In this document: positions 1 to 9,391 of the stretch, piece after piece
Numbering within the stretch: position 1 is the first letter of the stretch
Layout of the letters: each line of letters starts with the position of its first letter
Source of the DNA: Natronorubrum bangense
Lineage (GTDB): Archaea; Halobacteriota; Halobacteria; Halobacteriales; Natrialbaceae
Length of the DNA stretch: 64,000 bases
Direction: 5' to 3'
Assembly: GCF_004799645.1 (NCBI RefSeq)
Contig: NZ_CP031306.1
Location: 744,001-808,000 of the forward strand
Translations under genes and position numbers: made by a program
The notes under the pieces: generated by a model
Told to the model about the DNA's origin: nothing
The model's input: the letters and a program-made list of their open reading frames with translations, nothing else
Database searches by the model: none

Positions 1-1
1 C

Positions 2-331
2 AGCGACCTATCCGGCCGTTCCTCCTCGGGCTGGTTCATTTACGACGGCGTCGACGGTGGTCTTGGCTTCGCACGCGCCATCTACGACAATTTCGAGGCG
101 CTCGCCGAACGCGCTCGAGATCAACTCAGAGACTGCAGCTGTGGGCAACCCAACGGCTGTCCTGCCTGTACGTTCGATGAAAACTGCGGCAACGACAACA
201 AGCCACTCCTGAGGGCATCAGCGATCGATGTCCTCAACCAGCTCCTCGGTGTGGACGATCCTGACGATCTTTCAGCACACCGTTCAGATGAGCACGGTGG
301 CGATCGGCGTCCCGTCGTTTTCTACTCTTGA
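2..331 (+). CDS. DEAD/DEAH helicase C-terminal end (DUF1998 zinc-binding domain), partial
   Basis: The frame opening at base 2 is read without a start and stops at 329-331, so only the last 109 residues are in the window. The segment has a WFIYDGVDGGLGFARAIYD-type stretch followed by a cysteine cluster (CSCG, then GCPAC, then ENCG with N-D-N after it). This is the layout of the DUF1998 domain that ends MrfA-like superfamily 2 helicases. In that family the four cysteines bind a metal next to the helicase core. The helicase motifs themselves lie upstream of the window. The last 30 residues are acidic and unconserved in appearance. The call rests on the cysteine pattern alone. Confidence 0.8.
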   Translation, partial: SDLSGRSSSGWFIYDGVDGGLGFARAIYDNFEALAERARDQLRDCSCGQPNGCPACTFDENCGNDNKPLLRASAIDVLNQLLGVDDPDDLSAHRSDEHGGDRRPVVFYS

Positions 332-383
332 CATCCTTTCGCCCCTGAAGACGTCCCCAGCACGCAGAGCGTTCTGGTGTGCG

Positions 384-406
384 AACGAGACGCGTTGTGT
401 CTCGTT
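384..406 (+). terminator. stem-loop after the helicase gene
   Basis: AACGAGAC and GTCTCGTT form a perfect 8-bp stem around a 7-base loop. It lies about 50 bases after the helicase stop and before the convergent SDR gene ends. A terminator role is inference, because no clear T-run follows. Confidence 0.35.
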
Positions 407-510
407 AACGCAGGAATCCCGACCGCGGCTGGGATACAACAAGACAGTGGGGTGACTCGAGGGCAAGTCATCTCTTCGGTGAGTGGTCGCCCTGAGCGAA
501 AGCGGCCGTT

Positions 511-1263
511 TCAGACGAGTGTGATGCCGCCGTCGACGACCAGCGACGCACCGGTGATGAACGCTGCCGGTTCGGAAGCCAGATAGACGATGGCGCTCGC
601 TAACTCTTCAGGATCGCCCTGGCGGCCGACAGGTGTGGCGTTCACAGCGGCCTCAATCGCGTCCTCGTCGGCAACCCGTTCGGCAGCGCCGGTGTCGACC
701 ATTCCGGGAACGATGGCGTTCATCGTGATCCCGTCAGGGCCGAGGTCGATCGCGGCACTCCGGGTGAAGCCAACAACTCCACCCTTGCTCGCCGCGTAGT
801 GTGAGAGGTCACCAGACCAGCCGATATGGCCGCCCGACGCTGATGAGACGTTGACGATCCGGCCATAGCCCGCTTCACGCATCGCCGGAAGGACTGCCTT
901 CGTACAGTTGAACACGCCCGTCAGATTGATGTCGATCACCTGCTGCCACTCCTCAGCAGTCATCTCATCGAGTGTCGCCGTTGGGAAGATTCCCGCGTTG
1001 TTCACGAGGATGTCGACACGACCGAACTCCTCGAGTGTGTCGTCGACGACTGATTCCGCCGCCTCGCGGTCGGTGACGTCAAGCTCGCGTACGAGTGCGT
1101 TCGCTCCGCGCTCCTCAACCGCGTCGCCGACGTCTTCACGCTCCGGGATGACGTCCGTCACGACGACGTCCGCACCTTGCTCTGCCAGCAACAGCGCAGT
1201 CTGCTTGCCGATTCCGCCGCCTGCACCAGTGACGATCGCCACACGGTCGGTAAGGTCAATCAT
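511..1263 (-). CDS. SDR family NAD(P)-dependent oxidoreductase (FabG-like)
   Basis: A 250-residue classical short-chain dehydrogenase. The Rossmann glycine motif TGAGGGIG is at residues 12-19, NNAG at 88-91, and the catalytic set is N113, S143, Y156 and K160 (YAASK). The end VVDGGI is typical of 3-oxoacyl-ACP reductase or glucose dehydrogenase-like SDRs. The frame continues 24 codons upstream, but MIDLTDRV at 1263 puts the first beta strand where the family has it, so that start was chosen. It is a cytoplasmic oxidoreductase that uses NAD(P)H. The substrate cannot be told from sequence. It stands alone between convergent and divergent neighbours. Confidence 0.9.
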   Translation of the reverse strand: MIDLTDRVAIVTGAGGGIGKQTALLLAEQGADVVVTDVIPEREDVGDAVEERGANALVRELDVTDREAAESVVDDTLEEFGRVDILVNNAGIFPTATLDEMTAEEWQQVIDINLTGVFNCTKAVLPAMREAGYGRIVNVSSASGGHIGWSGDLSHYAASKGGVVGFTRSAAIDLGPDGITMNAIVPGMVDTGAAERVADEDAIEAAVNATPVGRQGDPEELASAIVYLASEPAAFITGASLVVDGGITLV

Positions 1264-1544
1264 TGCACCGTACGATACGCGCGAAAGGATCATAAATCTA
1301 TCAATAGAGGTGAACGTGTCCTCCGCAATCGGCACTTGACCACAACATATGGGTGCTCAGGGGGTGACGACCCTGCCTGCTATCACGTCGCTACACGATT
1401 TCCCGACCAATACGAAGCCGCGTGGTGTGTCGTCGTCGGCTACTGCGTCAGAATCGAAGACCGTGCGACCGGTGGCTCCACTGGACAGGTGTGATAAATT
1501 CGTGACGCTGTATGCAACTGGTAGCTTCGCTCCTCAATGGCCGC

Positions 1545-1934
1545 CTACGAGTCGTAAGCGTGGGCCTCGAGTGTCTCCATGTCTACGGAATCTAACACTG
1601 ATTCGTTCGTTGCTTCGAGAATGACCGGCGGGACGGTCGTCTCCGGGAGGCGTTCGGCCCGCGTTGCTTCGAGGGCCTCGACCCATCGCCCGAGACAGAG
1701 ACACCAGCGATCACCCGGGGAAAGCCCGGGAAACTGTAACGTCGGGCGCGGTGTCACAAGATCGTTGCCCCGTTCTTTGCTGAACGTCAGAAACTCGTCG
1801 GTCATCACCGCACAGAGTTCGTGTCTCCCCCGGTCGTCAGGATGCGTTCCACAGCAGCCATCTCGCTCGAAACCAGTCGTCGGATCGGTGCTACAGGTGG
1901 CAAGCTCCCCGCCGAGGACGTTCTGTTCGGGCAT
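1545..1934 (-). CDS. DUF2237 family protein
   Basis: A small protein of 129 residues. It starts MPEQNVLGGEL, which matches the N-terminus expected of DUF2237 (COG3651) proteins. A Cys-rich stretch (FERDGCCGTHPDDRGRH) follows, then HELCAVMTDEFLTFSKERGNDL and a C-terminal PGDRWCLCLGRWVEA block. All are family hallmarks. The frame is open for 128 codons upstream, but that part is low-complexity antisense-like sequence, so the internal ATG at 1934 is preferred. The function of the family is unknown. The length equals the usual 120-130 residues. Confidence 0.85.
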   Translation of the reverse strand: MPEQNVLGGELATCSTDPTTGFERDGCCGTHPDDRGRHELCAVMTDEFLTFSKERGNDLVTPRPTLQFPGLSPGDRWCLCLGRWVEALEATRAERLPETTVPPVILEATNESVLDSVDMETLEAHAYDS

Positions 1935-2336
1935 ACTGGTAGATCGTACTGTGTGAACAAAAACCCTCTTCCCGTATGATGGTTTCACCGCCACTTTCTT
2001 TGCCCAAGTGCTGTCGCTGACCGCTCCGTTGCATGCAGTCATTGGAGGGCGACCTCGAGTCGACCTTGCTCCTAATCGGTCTGGAAAACACGTCAGCGAC
2101 GAACAGTCACAGCCCAGTTGGCTGATCTGCAAGGTGCTAAGTCCCCGTGTTGAGGAAAGAGCGAAAGCTGGCGAGTAGGCGGATACCGGATTCTGCCCGC
2201 ATCTGCATCCGTGCCCCTTCTGCTTGCGTTTCTGTCTCTCGAGCGCTTCGCCTCCCGTGTACCAATTCTCAAATAGCCTATTCTGAATGTGGCTATCCAG
2301 GGCCGTGGTGAATCGCACCCATTTGCCCCCTTCTGG
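1935..2336. other. 402-bp intergenic stretch
   Basis: No convincing gene. It holds the promoter side of the DUF2237 gene and the 3' flank of the MFS gene. Short open frames here lack a plausible protein. Confidence 0.5.
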
Positions 2337-3548
2337 CTACGACTGTCGGGCAGTCGGCATTCGAAGCGTGAGCGCGACAACCACGGCCATGATGACGGCT
2401 AAGGCGATATATCCCTGATCAAAGTATCCGTAATCAGCGATCACGCCAAAAAGAACCGGGCCGCCAGCAGCGAGTGCTGCGGTAATCGTTCGTACAACGC
2501 CGAGACCCGTGCCTTGCATTTCGTCGGAGAACGAATCGGCGAGAAACGACTGTGTGACTGCACCAGTCCCGAGCATCGTACTTATCAGCGCAGTTACTAC
2601 GACGAGAAACCAGACGCTGTCAACGATCGGAAGGAGGAAAAATCCTGCAACGGCAGGCAACAAAATGCCGACAAGTGATTTTCGCATCCCGATCCGATCA
2701 TACGCTGTCCCTGCCACTGGCTTTACAACCACACCAACGGCGAAAAAGAATCCAAACAAGACACCCGCGACTGACGGTGCCATCCCTTTGACAGTTGTGA
2801 GGTATGTCGGGTAGAACGTCGTGAACGACTGCCAGATGAACAGATACAGAAACAGAATGCCAGTCATGAACCCCATAGATGGGTTGCGAAGTTCCGTGAC
2901 GACACCAAGCGTGTCCCACAGTGATTGGGAATCTGTTGACTGTGACGTCGAACGCTGGGGCGAGGACGTCACAAAGATCGCGATTCCAGCGACAACGAGA
3001 AGCGGGACCACGAAACCGAGTCCGACCTGCCACGCAACCACTGCAGCGAGGACGGTTGCAATCGGTGGCAGTACTGTCTGTCCAACATCGCCTGTTGCCA
3101 TCGTCACACCAAGCGCGCTTCCAAGCCGACCAGAGTACAGATTTGAGAGGAACGTGATTCGGGCGATTGGATACAGCGAATGGCCGACTCCCCAAAGTGC
3201 TGTTGCAGTGAACAGAACCAGTGGTGACGGGGCAGTGATGACAAGCCCGAGTGCTACTGCAACGATACCGGTGCTCACAGTCATCAGTGTTCGCTCATCG
3301 AATCGGTCGGCGAGTATCCCCCCTGGCAGTTGGCCGATCGCTGCAAAGAACCACAGAACAGAGACCAGTAGGCCGGCGACAGTCAGACTGAGGTCAAACG
3401 CAGTTTGTAGGTAGGGGATAATAACCGGGTAAACCATACGGGTCCCGTTGAGCAACCCCCATGCAACAGCGACGGCAACAAGTGAGACACCTTTCCCGTC
3501 GCCCCACAATCCTTTCGCTTCCTGTCTAAAAACTGCCAAGACGTTCAT
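2337..3548 (-). CDS. MFS transporter
   Basis: A 403-residue membrane protein with about 12 hydrophobic segments in two halves of six. The A-loop signature of the major facilitator superfamily lies between helices 2 and 3 (GGILADRFDERTLM), with a weaker counterpart in the second half (GTAYDRIGMRKSL). It is a secondary transporter of the cytoplasmic membrane with unknown substrate. The N-terminus MNVLAVFRQEAKGLWGDGKG is a short cytosolic lead before helix 1. The gene is followed at some distance by DUF2237 and is divergent from nothing obvious. AT-rich sequence just upstream (3549-3600) probably holds its promoter. Confidence 0.9.
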   Translation of the reverse strand: MNVLAVFRQEAKGLWGDGKGVSLVAVAVAWGLLNGTRMVYPVIIPYLQTAFDLSLTVAGLLVSVLWFFAAIGQLPGGILADRFDERTLMTVSTGIVAVALGLVITAPSPLVLFTATALWGVGHSLYPIARITFLSNLYSGRLGSALGVTMATGDVGQTVLPPIATVLAAVVAWQVGLGFVVPLLVVAGIAIFVTSSPQRSTSQSTDSQSLWDTLGVVTELRNPSMGFMTGILFLYLFIWQSFTTFYPTYLTTVKGMAPSVAGVLFGFFFAVGVVVKPVAGTAYDRIGMRKSLVGILLPAVAGFFLLPIVDSVWFLVVVTALISTMLGTGAVTQSFLADSFSDEMQGTGLGVVRTITAALAAGGPVLFGVIADYGYFDQGYIALAVIMAVVVALTLRMPTARQS

Positions 3549-3693
3549 TATATGATTTACTAGTGGAAAAAGGGGCTACGTACTCATATCCTCTGATTTT
3601 CGCCACCACTGTCTTTGGGATATTCTGTCCCGTGATTGTTATTTGACAACACAGCGGTCAGTCCGTGGATCCTACTCGAGGGGTTAATACTCC

Positions 3694-4431
3694 CTACTTG
3701 ATACGCACCGGTCGAACGCAGTCGAGTACCATCCCCGTCCCGCCCGATGCAATCTGCTCGGCGACGGTGACAGGTTCGACCGCTTGGATCCATTCCTCGA
3801 GGGCGTCCATGCCATCCTCGAATTCGATAACTGGCGGATGAAAGAGGAACGGCGATTCACCGGCGTCGGCCTTCTCGCGCAACTGTCCCATCATCTCGGA
3901 TGGACTGTGGTCTTCCAGCAGCGTCGTATCGAACGGGATCACCGGCGGCGTGATCTCGATACCATCGGGCTCGTGGTCGGTCCTCCCGAGCACCCAGTCG
4001 AAGCCGACCTCTTCGATCACTTGGACCGTCCCGTCGCTGAGGTCCAAAAACGGGGCAAAGAAGCCGTCCGGTGAGAGTCCCGTCGCATCCTCGATCGCTG
4101 CCAATCCGGTCGTGATCGCGTCGTGGGCGTCGTCGTAGGAGAGTTCGGCGTACGTATGATGACGATGTGAGTGAAACGCGATTTCGTGCCCGTCAGCGTC
4201 GAGCATCTCCATACTCTCGGCCTGTTCCTCGGCGTCGCGGCCGAGGAAGACGAAGCTTCCCGACGCATTGTTGTCCCGGAGCATCGCTGATACGGCCTCG
4301 AAATCCGGCTGTTCGTATTCGGCGACGCAAAACCACGCCTTCCACTTGTGTCGCTCCGGCAGTTCACCGTCGGTAAGCAGGCTCAACCACGTCTCGAACT
4401 CCCTGAGTGTCGCATCGTCTGCTGGTCGCAT
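3694..4431 (-). CDS. polysaccharide deacetylase family protein
   Basis: A 245-residue NodB-type protein. The metal-binding motif HSHRHH is at residues 87-92, preceded by DGHEIAF, the usual lead-in to motif 2 (HSxxH). Later FFAPFLDLSDGTV and FLFHPP resemble motifs 3 and 5. The motif 1 aspartates (TFDDG in active enzymes) are not evident; the equivalent stretch reads AWFCVAEYEQPDF. The enzyme may therefore use a variant active site or be inactive. No signal peptide is seen, so it is probably cytoplasmic. It would act on an N-acetylated or formylated sugar if active. The divergent neighbour is a HAD phosphatase. Confidence 0.8.
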   Translation of the reverse strand: MRPADDATLREFETWLSLLTDGELPERHKWKAWFCVAEYEQPDFEAVSAMLRDNNASGSFVFLGRDAEEQAESMEMLDADGHEIAFHSHRHHTYAELSYDDAHDAITTGLAAIEDATGLSPDGFFAPFLDLSDGTVQVIEEVGFDWVLGRTDHEPDGIEITPPVIPFDTTLLEDHSPSEMMGQLREKADAGESPFLFHPPVIEFEDGMDALEEWIQAVEPVTVAEQIASGGTGMVLDCVRPVRIK

Positions 4432-4522
4432 ACTGGTCTCTGTGTCGACTCGTCACGGATTAAGTCTTCACTCGAGGTACGGAACCGACAGCCTCAGTAG
4501 TGTCTCGCCCAATATATGGACG

Positions 4523-5194
4523 ATGACCAGCCAGCAGTACGATGGACTCCTCCTCGATCACGACGGCGTGATCGTCACGCTCTGTTCACAGCATGTGCTG
4601 CGAGACGCTGCACTCGGCGCATTCGCTGATGCGGGTGTTTCGGATCCAAACCCCGACGACGTCGACACGATCACGATCCGAGTCTCCGAGGATGAGCTCT
4701 GTGCTGTTGCAAAGCGGTACGACGTCACCCCAGATCGGCTCTGGCAGTGTCGCGAGGATCGAATCGAGACGACGCTCCGGACGGAAACCATCGCCGGGCG
4801 GAAAGCGCCGTACGACGATGTGGCGTGTCTCGAGCGCGTCGAAGTCCCACGCGGAATCGTGAGCAACAATCAGACCAGAATCGTCGACTTCGTCCTCCGA
4901 GAGTACGGGTTACGGGGTCAGTTCGGAACGATTCGTGCCAGAGAGCCGACCCGAGCCAGTCTCCGAGAGAAAAAGCCTAATCCGACGTATCTCGAGGCAG
5001 CAGCGACAGATATTGGCTCTTCGAACCCGCTGTACGTCGGCGATAGTGAAAGCGACGTTGTCGCGGGCCAGCGTGCGGGATTCGATACCGTGTTTCTCCG
5101 CCGAGAGCACAACGCGACGTCCCATCTCGAGACGGAGCCGATGGCGGACCTCGAGAGTCTCGAGGCAGTTCTCGAGCTATTGAATGACAGCTGA
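4523..5194 (+). CDS. HAD family hydrolase
   Basis: A 223-residue haloacid-dehalogenase fold phosphatase. Motif I is LLLDHDGV, with nucleophile D12 and acid D14. Motif II is IVSNNQ with S114, motif III is the lysine pair K150-K151, and motif IV is YVGDSESD with D174 and D178. The frame is open upstream to 4268, but MTSQQYDGLLLDHDG at 4523 places motif I near the N-terminus as usual. The cap insertion between motifs I and II is of the helical C1 type, as in phosphoglycolate phosphatases. The substrate is unknown. It is divergent from the deacetylase gene. Confidence 0.88.
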   Translation: MTSQQYDGLLLDHDGVIVTLCSQHVLRDAALGAFADAGVSDPNPDDVDTITIRVSEDELCAVAKRYDVTPDRLWQCREDRIETTLRTETIAGRKAPYDDVACLERVEVPRGIVSNNQTRIVDFVLREYGLRGQFGTIRAREPTRASLREKKPNPTYLEAAATDIGSSNPLYVGDSESDVVAGQRAGFDTVFLRREHNATSHLETEPMADLESLEAVLELLNDS

Positions 5195-5293
5195 CACCCA
5201 TCGCTCAACCACGATACAGCCATTTGTCTACGCAGCGCGAGTTCTCTCGAGCGAAGCGGCGACGTTTTTCAGGTAGTCCACACAAGGAGTAGT

Positions 5294-6799
5294 ATGCGAC
5301 CGGGTCGTTCGGAAACCGACACTACTACTCGCCGACAACTGCTTGCGGCCCCCCTCATCGGAACCGGCGGGGAACTCTTAGGTCAGTTCGGCTCCGGCAC
5401 AAGAGCTGTCTCATCCGACGAATCGCTCCCGGCGCATCTCGACGAGTACGTTCCGGACCTGCTCGAGCGATACGATGTACCGGGAGCGTCAATCGCCCTG
5501 ATCAAAGACGGCAAGCTGACCTGGAGCAGTGCCTACGGTACCGCTGACCCCGCGGCGGAGCGCTCGACGACCGCGGACACGCCGTTCCGGGTGCAATCGT
5601 TCACGAAGTCGGTCACTGCATGGGGAGTGTTGAAGCTCGTCGAGCAGGATGAAATCGCACTCGACGATCCAATTGGCCAGCACCTCACGAGCTGGGAGCG
5701 TCCGGACGCCGAGTATTCGTGGGAGGAGGTTACCGTGCGGCGAGTACTCAGCCACAGTGCCGGGTTGCCAGCAGGCGTATACGAGAGTGTCCCACTGGAC
5801 GAAGAGCCGCTGCCGCTCCGGGAGGCGCTGTCCGGAAACGCGGGCGGGCCGGCGGCTCGACCGACCGACGAACCCGGTGAGTTTCGGCACTCGAATCCCG
5901 GCTACGCGCTGTTGGAACTCTTAATCGAGGACGTCACGGGCCAGGACTTCGCAGCGTACATCGACGACGAAATCCTGGAGCCGCTGGGAATGGACGGAGC
6001 CACCTTCGACACGACCGAACGACTCCGTTCGGAGCTGGCAACGGAGCATTTCGTTGATGGAACACCGGTCTCTCTGTCACATGGTCCCGCCAAAGCCCCT
6101 GGTGCACTGTACGCGACCGTCGAAGATATCGCCCGCTTTGTCGCCGCCGGCACGGAGACGAGCGGGGAACCGGTTGGGCGGGGTGTGCTCGCTCCGGAGA
6201 CCGTCGACGAGATCTACGCTCCGGCCGTCGGAACGACTGGATTCTACGGCCTCGCAAGCGACGGCGCGGGGCTCGGTCACTTTGTCGAAACGCTTTCCGA
6301 CGGGAAACGAGCGGTGATGAACGGCGGACAGGGGCCTGGATCGTGGCACTGGTTTCATACCATCCCCGGGACCGGCGACGGTATCGTTATCCTCACAAAC
6401 AGTGAGCGGAGTTTGCAGCTACTCACAGACGTGATCGAGGCGTGGATCGAGCAGCGTGAACTCCCCACGGTCTCACTGACACGCGCGAGGCGATGGGTTC
6501 GCCTGCCAGTTTGGATTCTCGTCGGCGTGGCTGTCGGGCTTGCCCTGCGGCTCGGATTCGGTGCCATCACCGGAAATCGAACGTTCGATCCGCTGTCAAA
6601 ACGTGACCGTCCCGTTCGGGCAATCCTCTCTGGTCTCGGCGTGGCGACGCTTGGCCTCTGGTGGACTGTCGGTCGAGAAACCGTGGCGTTCTTTTTGCCA
6701 GTCATTGCGGACTGGATCGGACTAGCACTGTCAGCAGTTGTCGTCTTGCTGTTGTTGACGGTCCTCTTTCCGCGAACCGAGGGTGATGAGCCGACGTGA
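5294..6799 (+). CDS. serine hydrolase, beta-lactamase/class C family, membrane-anchored
   Basis: 501 residues. The N-terminus TTRRQLLAAPLIG resembles a twin-arginine signal. The penicillin-binding fold follows, with S102-F-T-K105 (SxxK nucleophile motif), HSAGLPAG, an FRHSNPGY block in the place of YxN, and a late GGQGPGSWHWF stretch near the HxG position. After about residue 400 the sequence turns into three or four hydrophobic helices (PVWILVGVAVGLALRLG onward), so the catalytic domain is anchored in the membrane and probably faces outside. Archaea lack peptidoglycan, so the likely role is an esterase or peptidase. A C-terminal membrane domain of this kind is common in haloarchaeal members. 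Confidence 0.87.
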   Translation: MRPGRSETDTTTRRQLLAAPLIGTGGELLGQFGSGTRAVSSDESLPAHLDEYVPDLLERYDVPGASIALIKDGKLTWSSAYGTADPAAERSTTADTPFRVQSFTKSVTAWGVLKLVEQDEIALDDPIGQHLTSWERPDAEYSWEEVTVRRVLSHSAGLPAGVYESVPLDEEPLPLREALSGNAGGPAARPTDEPGEFRHSNPGYALLELLIEDVTGQDFAAYIDDEILEPLGMDGATFDTTERLRSELATEHFVDGTPVSLSHGPAKAPGALYATVEDIARFVAAGTETSGEPVGRGVLAPETVDEIYAPAVGTTGFYGLASDGAGLGHFVETLSDGKRAVMNGGQGPGSWHWFHTIPGTGDGIVILTNSERSLQLLTDVIEAWIEQRELPTVSLTRARRWVRLPVWILVGVAVGLALRLGFGAITGNRTFDPLSKRDRPVRAILSGLGVATLGLWWTVGRETVAFFLPVIADWIGLALSAVVVLLLLTVLFPRTEGDEPT

Positions 6800-6955
6800 A
6801 TCGCCCCGAGGCCACGCCCCAAACTACCAGTGTCAACGAAGACACTGGATCGCCAGCAGTGTACCTGTCTCGTCCACTGAGCCATCCATTAGAACTGTTC
6901 GGAATTTCTGACTGTCCTAAAGAAGGCTTTTGTTCGGCCGATTACGAGATTGCGT

Positions 6956-8359
6956 ATGAGCACAACGGAATCGTCCACTAACGCCACGACGTCGGACACG
7001 ACCTGGGATGTCGTCGTTGTGGGTGCGGGGACTGCTGGTTGTTACGCCGCTTCGACAATCGCAAATGCGGGATACGATGTCGTTATCCTCGAGCGAAAAA
7101 CCGAGGCCGAAGCCGGTCATATCGCGTGTGGCGACGCGTTGAAAGGCGCTGACGGGTTTCCCGATGCGATCCCGAAAGAGAAGATTCAGCCGGCGTTTAC
7201 GAACACTGGCGTCGATCACGGCCGATTCGAGATTCCTCAGGAGGACACCGTCCTCGAGATCCCTATCCCGGGTGAGCTGGCCGTCATCGACCGGTTCGAG
7301 TACGGCAAGCGACTCATCGAGGGTGCTCTCGAGGCGGGTACGGAGATCCACTACGATACTGTCGTCACAGACGTGATCCAAGAAGACGGGGGCCGTGTGA
7401 CGGGCGTCGAGGCGATTCAAAAAGGTGACTCTCGGACCTATGACGCAGCGGTCGTCGTCGACGGCGCGGGATCGTTGTCCGTCCTTCAAGATATGGTCGA
7501 TTTCTCCGGGTCCACGTTCGACACGAACGTCGACTACTCGCAGTTCTCCTCGGCCTACCGCGAGATCGTCCACGTCGACGAGCCGGTCGAGTGGGATGAC
7601 GCACTGGTGTTTAAGCCGACCGAGCGGTCTGCGGGCTACCTCTGGTATTTCCCGCGGACTGAGACGGAGATCAACGTTGGTCTCGGTTTTCAAATGAGCG
7701 AAGAGCCAATGAAACTCGTCGAGGATCTCAAGCGAGATTTACGAAATCGTCCCGAGTTCGACGGTGCACGCGTCGAGGACAAACTCGGTGGCGCACTGCC
7801 GACCAAGCGGCCCCACGACTCGGCAGTCCACCCTGGCTTCATTGCTGTCGGCGACGCCGCTGGACACGTCAACCCGACAACTGGCGGTGGGATGGCTGGT
7901 GCGGCGTACGCCGGCGCATACGCTGGCGAGCAGATCGTCGAGGCGATCGAACAGAACGACGTCAGCGAGGCGTTCCTCTGGCGATACAACGAGCGTGTGA
8001 TGGACCACTACGGTGGCCGATTCGCCGCCTTGGACATCTACAATATCCTGGTGACCGCTGCTGATCTCGATGATCTCACGAGTCTGATCGCAGCGATGCC
8101 CGGCGACAAACTCTCCGAGGCGCTGTACTCGGGGAGTGCTGATATCAGCTGGAAGCTGAAACTCGAGACCCTGTTCAAAAGCCGCGGTCACTGGGATACC
8201 CTCTGGGAACTTTACCAGACGAAACAGTGCGCCGACGAAATCCTCGCTCACTACGAGGCGTACCCCTCGAGTCCCGACGAACTGCCGGCCTGGCAAGCAA
8301 AGCGTGATGAGCTGATGGACGCTGTCTACGAGACGACTGGTGCAGATCCAAAGTACTGA
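6956..8359 (+). CDS. geranylgeranyl reductase family flavoprotein
   Basis: 467 residues. The FAD dinucleotide motif GAGTAGCYAA begins at residue 23 (VVVVGAGTAG), and the second FAD contact FIAVGDAAGHVNPTTGGG lies near residue 290. Both match archaeal geranylgeranyl/digeranylgeranylglycerophospholipid reductases, which saturate the isoprenoid chains of archaeal ether lipids or related prenyl groups. The C-terminal 130 residues are a helical domain. The ATG at 6956 follows a TTG two codons earlier and is preferred. An AT-rich stretch just upstream could hold the promoter. Haloarchaea carry several paralogues, so the exact substrate is uncertain. Confidence 0.88.
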   Translation: MSTTESSTNATTSDTTWDVVVVGAGTAGCYAASTIANAGYDVVILERKTEAEAGHIACGDALKGADGFPDAIPKEKIQPAFTNTGVDHGRFEIPQEDTVLEIPIPGELAVIDRFEYGKRLIEGALEAGTEIHYDTVVTDVIQEDGGRVTGVEAIQKGDSRTYDAAVVVDGAGSLSVLQDMVDFSGSTFDTNVDYSQFSSAYREIVHVDEPVEWDDALVFKPTERSAGYLWYFPRTETEINVGLGFQMSEEPMKLVEDLKRDLRNRPEFDGARVEDKLGGALPTKRPHDSAVHPGFIAVGDAAGHVNPTTGGGMAGAAYAGAYAGEQIVEAIEQNDVSEAFLWRYNERVMDHYGGRFAALDIYNILVTAADLDDLTSLIAAMPGDKLSEALYSGSADISWKLKLETLFKSRGHWDTLWELYQTKQCADEILAHYEAYPSSPDELPAWQAKRDELMDAVYETTGADPKY

Positions 8360-8480
8360 GCGAGAGCGAACATCCAAGGCAGAGAACAGTTCCAATCGCG
8401 TCTCGCACGCTCCCTGAAAATGTCCCGAACGCCGGTCTCGCGTTCTCCCTGACTCGTTTTAACCATTCAAGATGATGTGA

Positions 8481-8515
8481 CTTCTCCCACGACTCAAGTC
8501 GTGGGCTTTCTCCTC
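8481..8515 (-). mobile_element. solo IS1341-type right-end hairpin (relic)
   Basis: CCCACGAC (8486-8493) and GTCGTGGG (8498-8505) make an 8-bp stem with a TCAA loop. Read on the minus strand it is followed by AGAAGTCAC. That is the layout of the right end of haloarchaeal tnpB elements: stem, short spacer, then a terminal CAC. No transposase gene adjoins it. Confidence 0.5.
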
Positions 8516-8549
8516 GAGTTTCTGTAATGAGACGATCCGTCCGAAAAAA

Positions 8550-9026
8550 TCATCGCGCGAGGAGTGCGTACAGCAGCCCCAGGATAACACCATACACGGC
8601 GTGTCCCATCAGACTCTGTCCGCTCCAGTCGGGCACGGGTGGTGTCATCTCTGTCATCACACCAACCCACGCGGGCATGACGAACGACGCGAGGACGAGC
8701 CAGAGGACGACCCCGTAAGCGAGTCCCGCAACGGCGACCGTGAAATTGCTTCCCAGTCGGTCCTCGAGGCCAGTCGTCCGAATAAGGATCGCAAAGCCGA
8801 CGCCGAGGATGACCGAGTGGAACATGTGAATCGCCCACCCAACGGCGAGTGACGGTCCCAGCCCGTACATTCCTGGGATTGCCATCTCGATAATCGGTTG
8901 CATTGCCATCGTCATCAGCACGCCGAACGCGAGGCCGCCGCCAACGCCGCCAAGTAGGCCGGCTTGCCAGTATTCGAATCGTGTCTTCGTTCGAGTCTCT
9001 GTCGGTATGGCCGTTTTAGATGCCAT
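8550..9026 (-). CDS. integral membrane protein of unknown function
   Basis: 158 residues. About 25 polar residues precede a Gly-rich first helix (GLLGGVGGGLAFGVLM). There are four hydrophobic segments in all, with loops that contain GMYGLGPS and MTPPVPDWSGQSLMGH. Similar haloarchaeal proteins are often labelled histidine kinase in databases, but no kinase motif is present here. The start at 9026 is the first ATG. The gene is alone, with the relic hairpin just after its stop. Confidence 0.7.
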   Translation of the reverse strand: MASKTAIPTETRTKTRFEYWQAGLLGGVGGGLAFGVLMTMAMQPIIEMAIPGMYGLGPSLAVGWAIHMFHSVILGVGFAILIRTTGLEDRLGSNFTVAVAGLAYGVVLWLVLASFVMPAWVGVMTEMTPPVPDWSGQSLMGHAVYGVILGLLYALLAR

Positions 9027-9391
9027 ACGTTATGAACGGGTGTCGACTTCCTAACAGTGCTACCGATGGACATAGGTGTGCTACAGCCAAGCCTAATCGC
9101 GGTGGTCGGTACTGCCGCTCAGTTGTGATCAACAGAGCAACTGTAACTGTAGTGTGCGGGCGAAGACTGGTGTCCGTGACGTCCACTGCGACCTTGTTCA
9201 GCAAGACGTGGCCACACCGTGTGCATCAGCAATTGGAACGACCCACGAGGATTCAACGCGCTGAAAAAAGTCAGTGAGGTCTCGAGGCGAAACGATCGGT
9301 CGACAGTCGATAGCGCCATTCGACCCGTACCACCCCCATTCGTGCCTATTTTTCCTCGCGTGTTGACAACGATATCGGTACACTTGCGAGC
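9027..9391. other. 365-bp intergenic stretch between divergent genes
   Basis: No gene seen. It must hold the promoters of the membrane protein on the left and the lipoprotein on the right. Confidence 0.5.

Noticed and set aside
8550..9026. Histidine kinase label for the four-helix protein
   Set aside because: No H, N or G boxes are present; such labels seem to be database carry-over.
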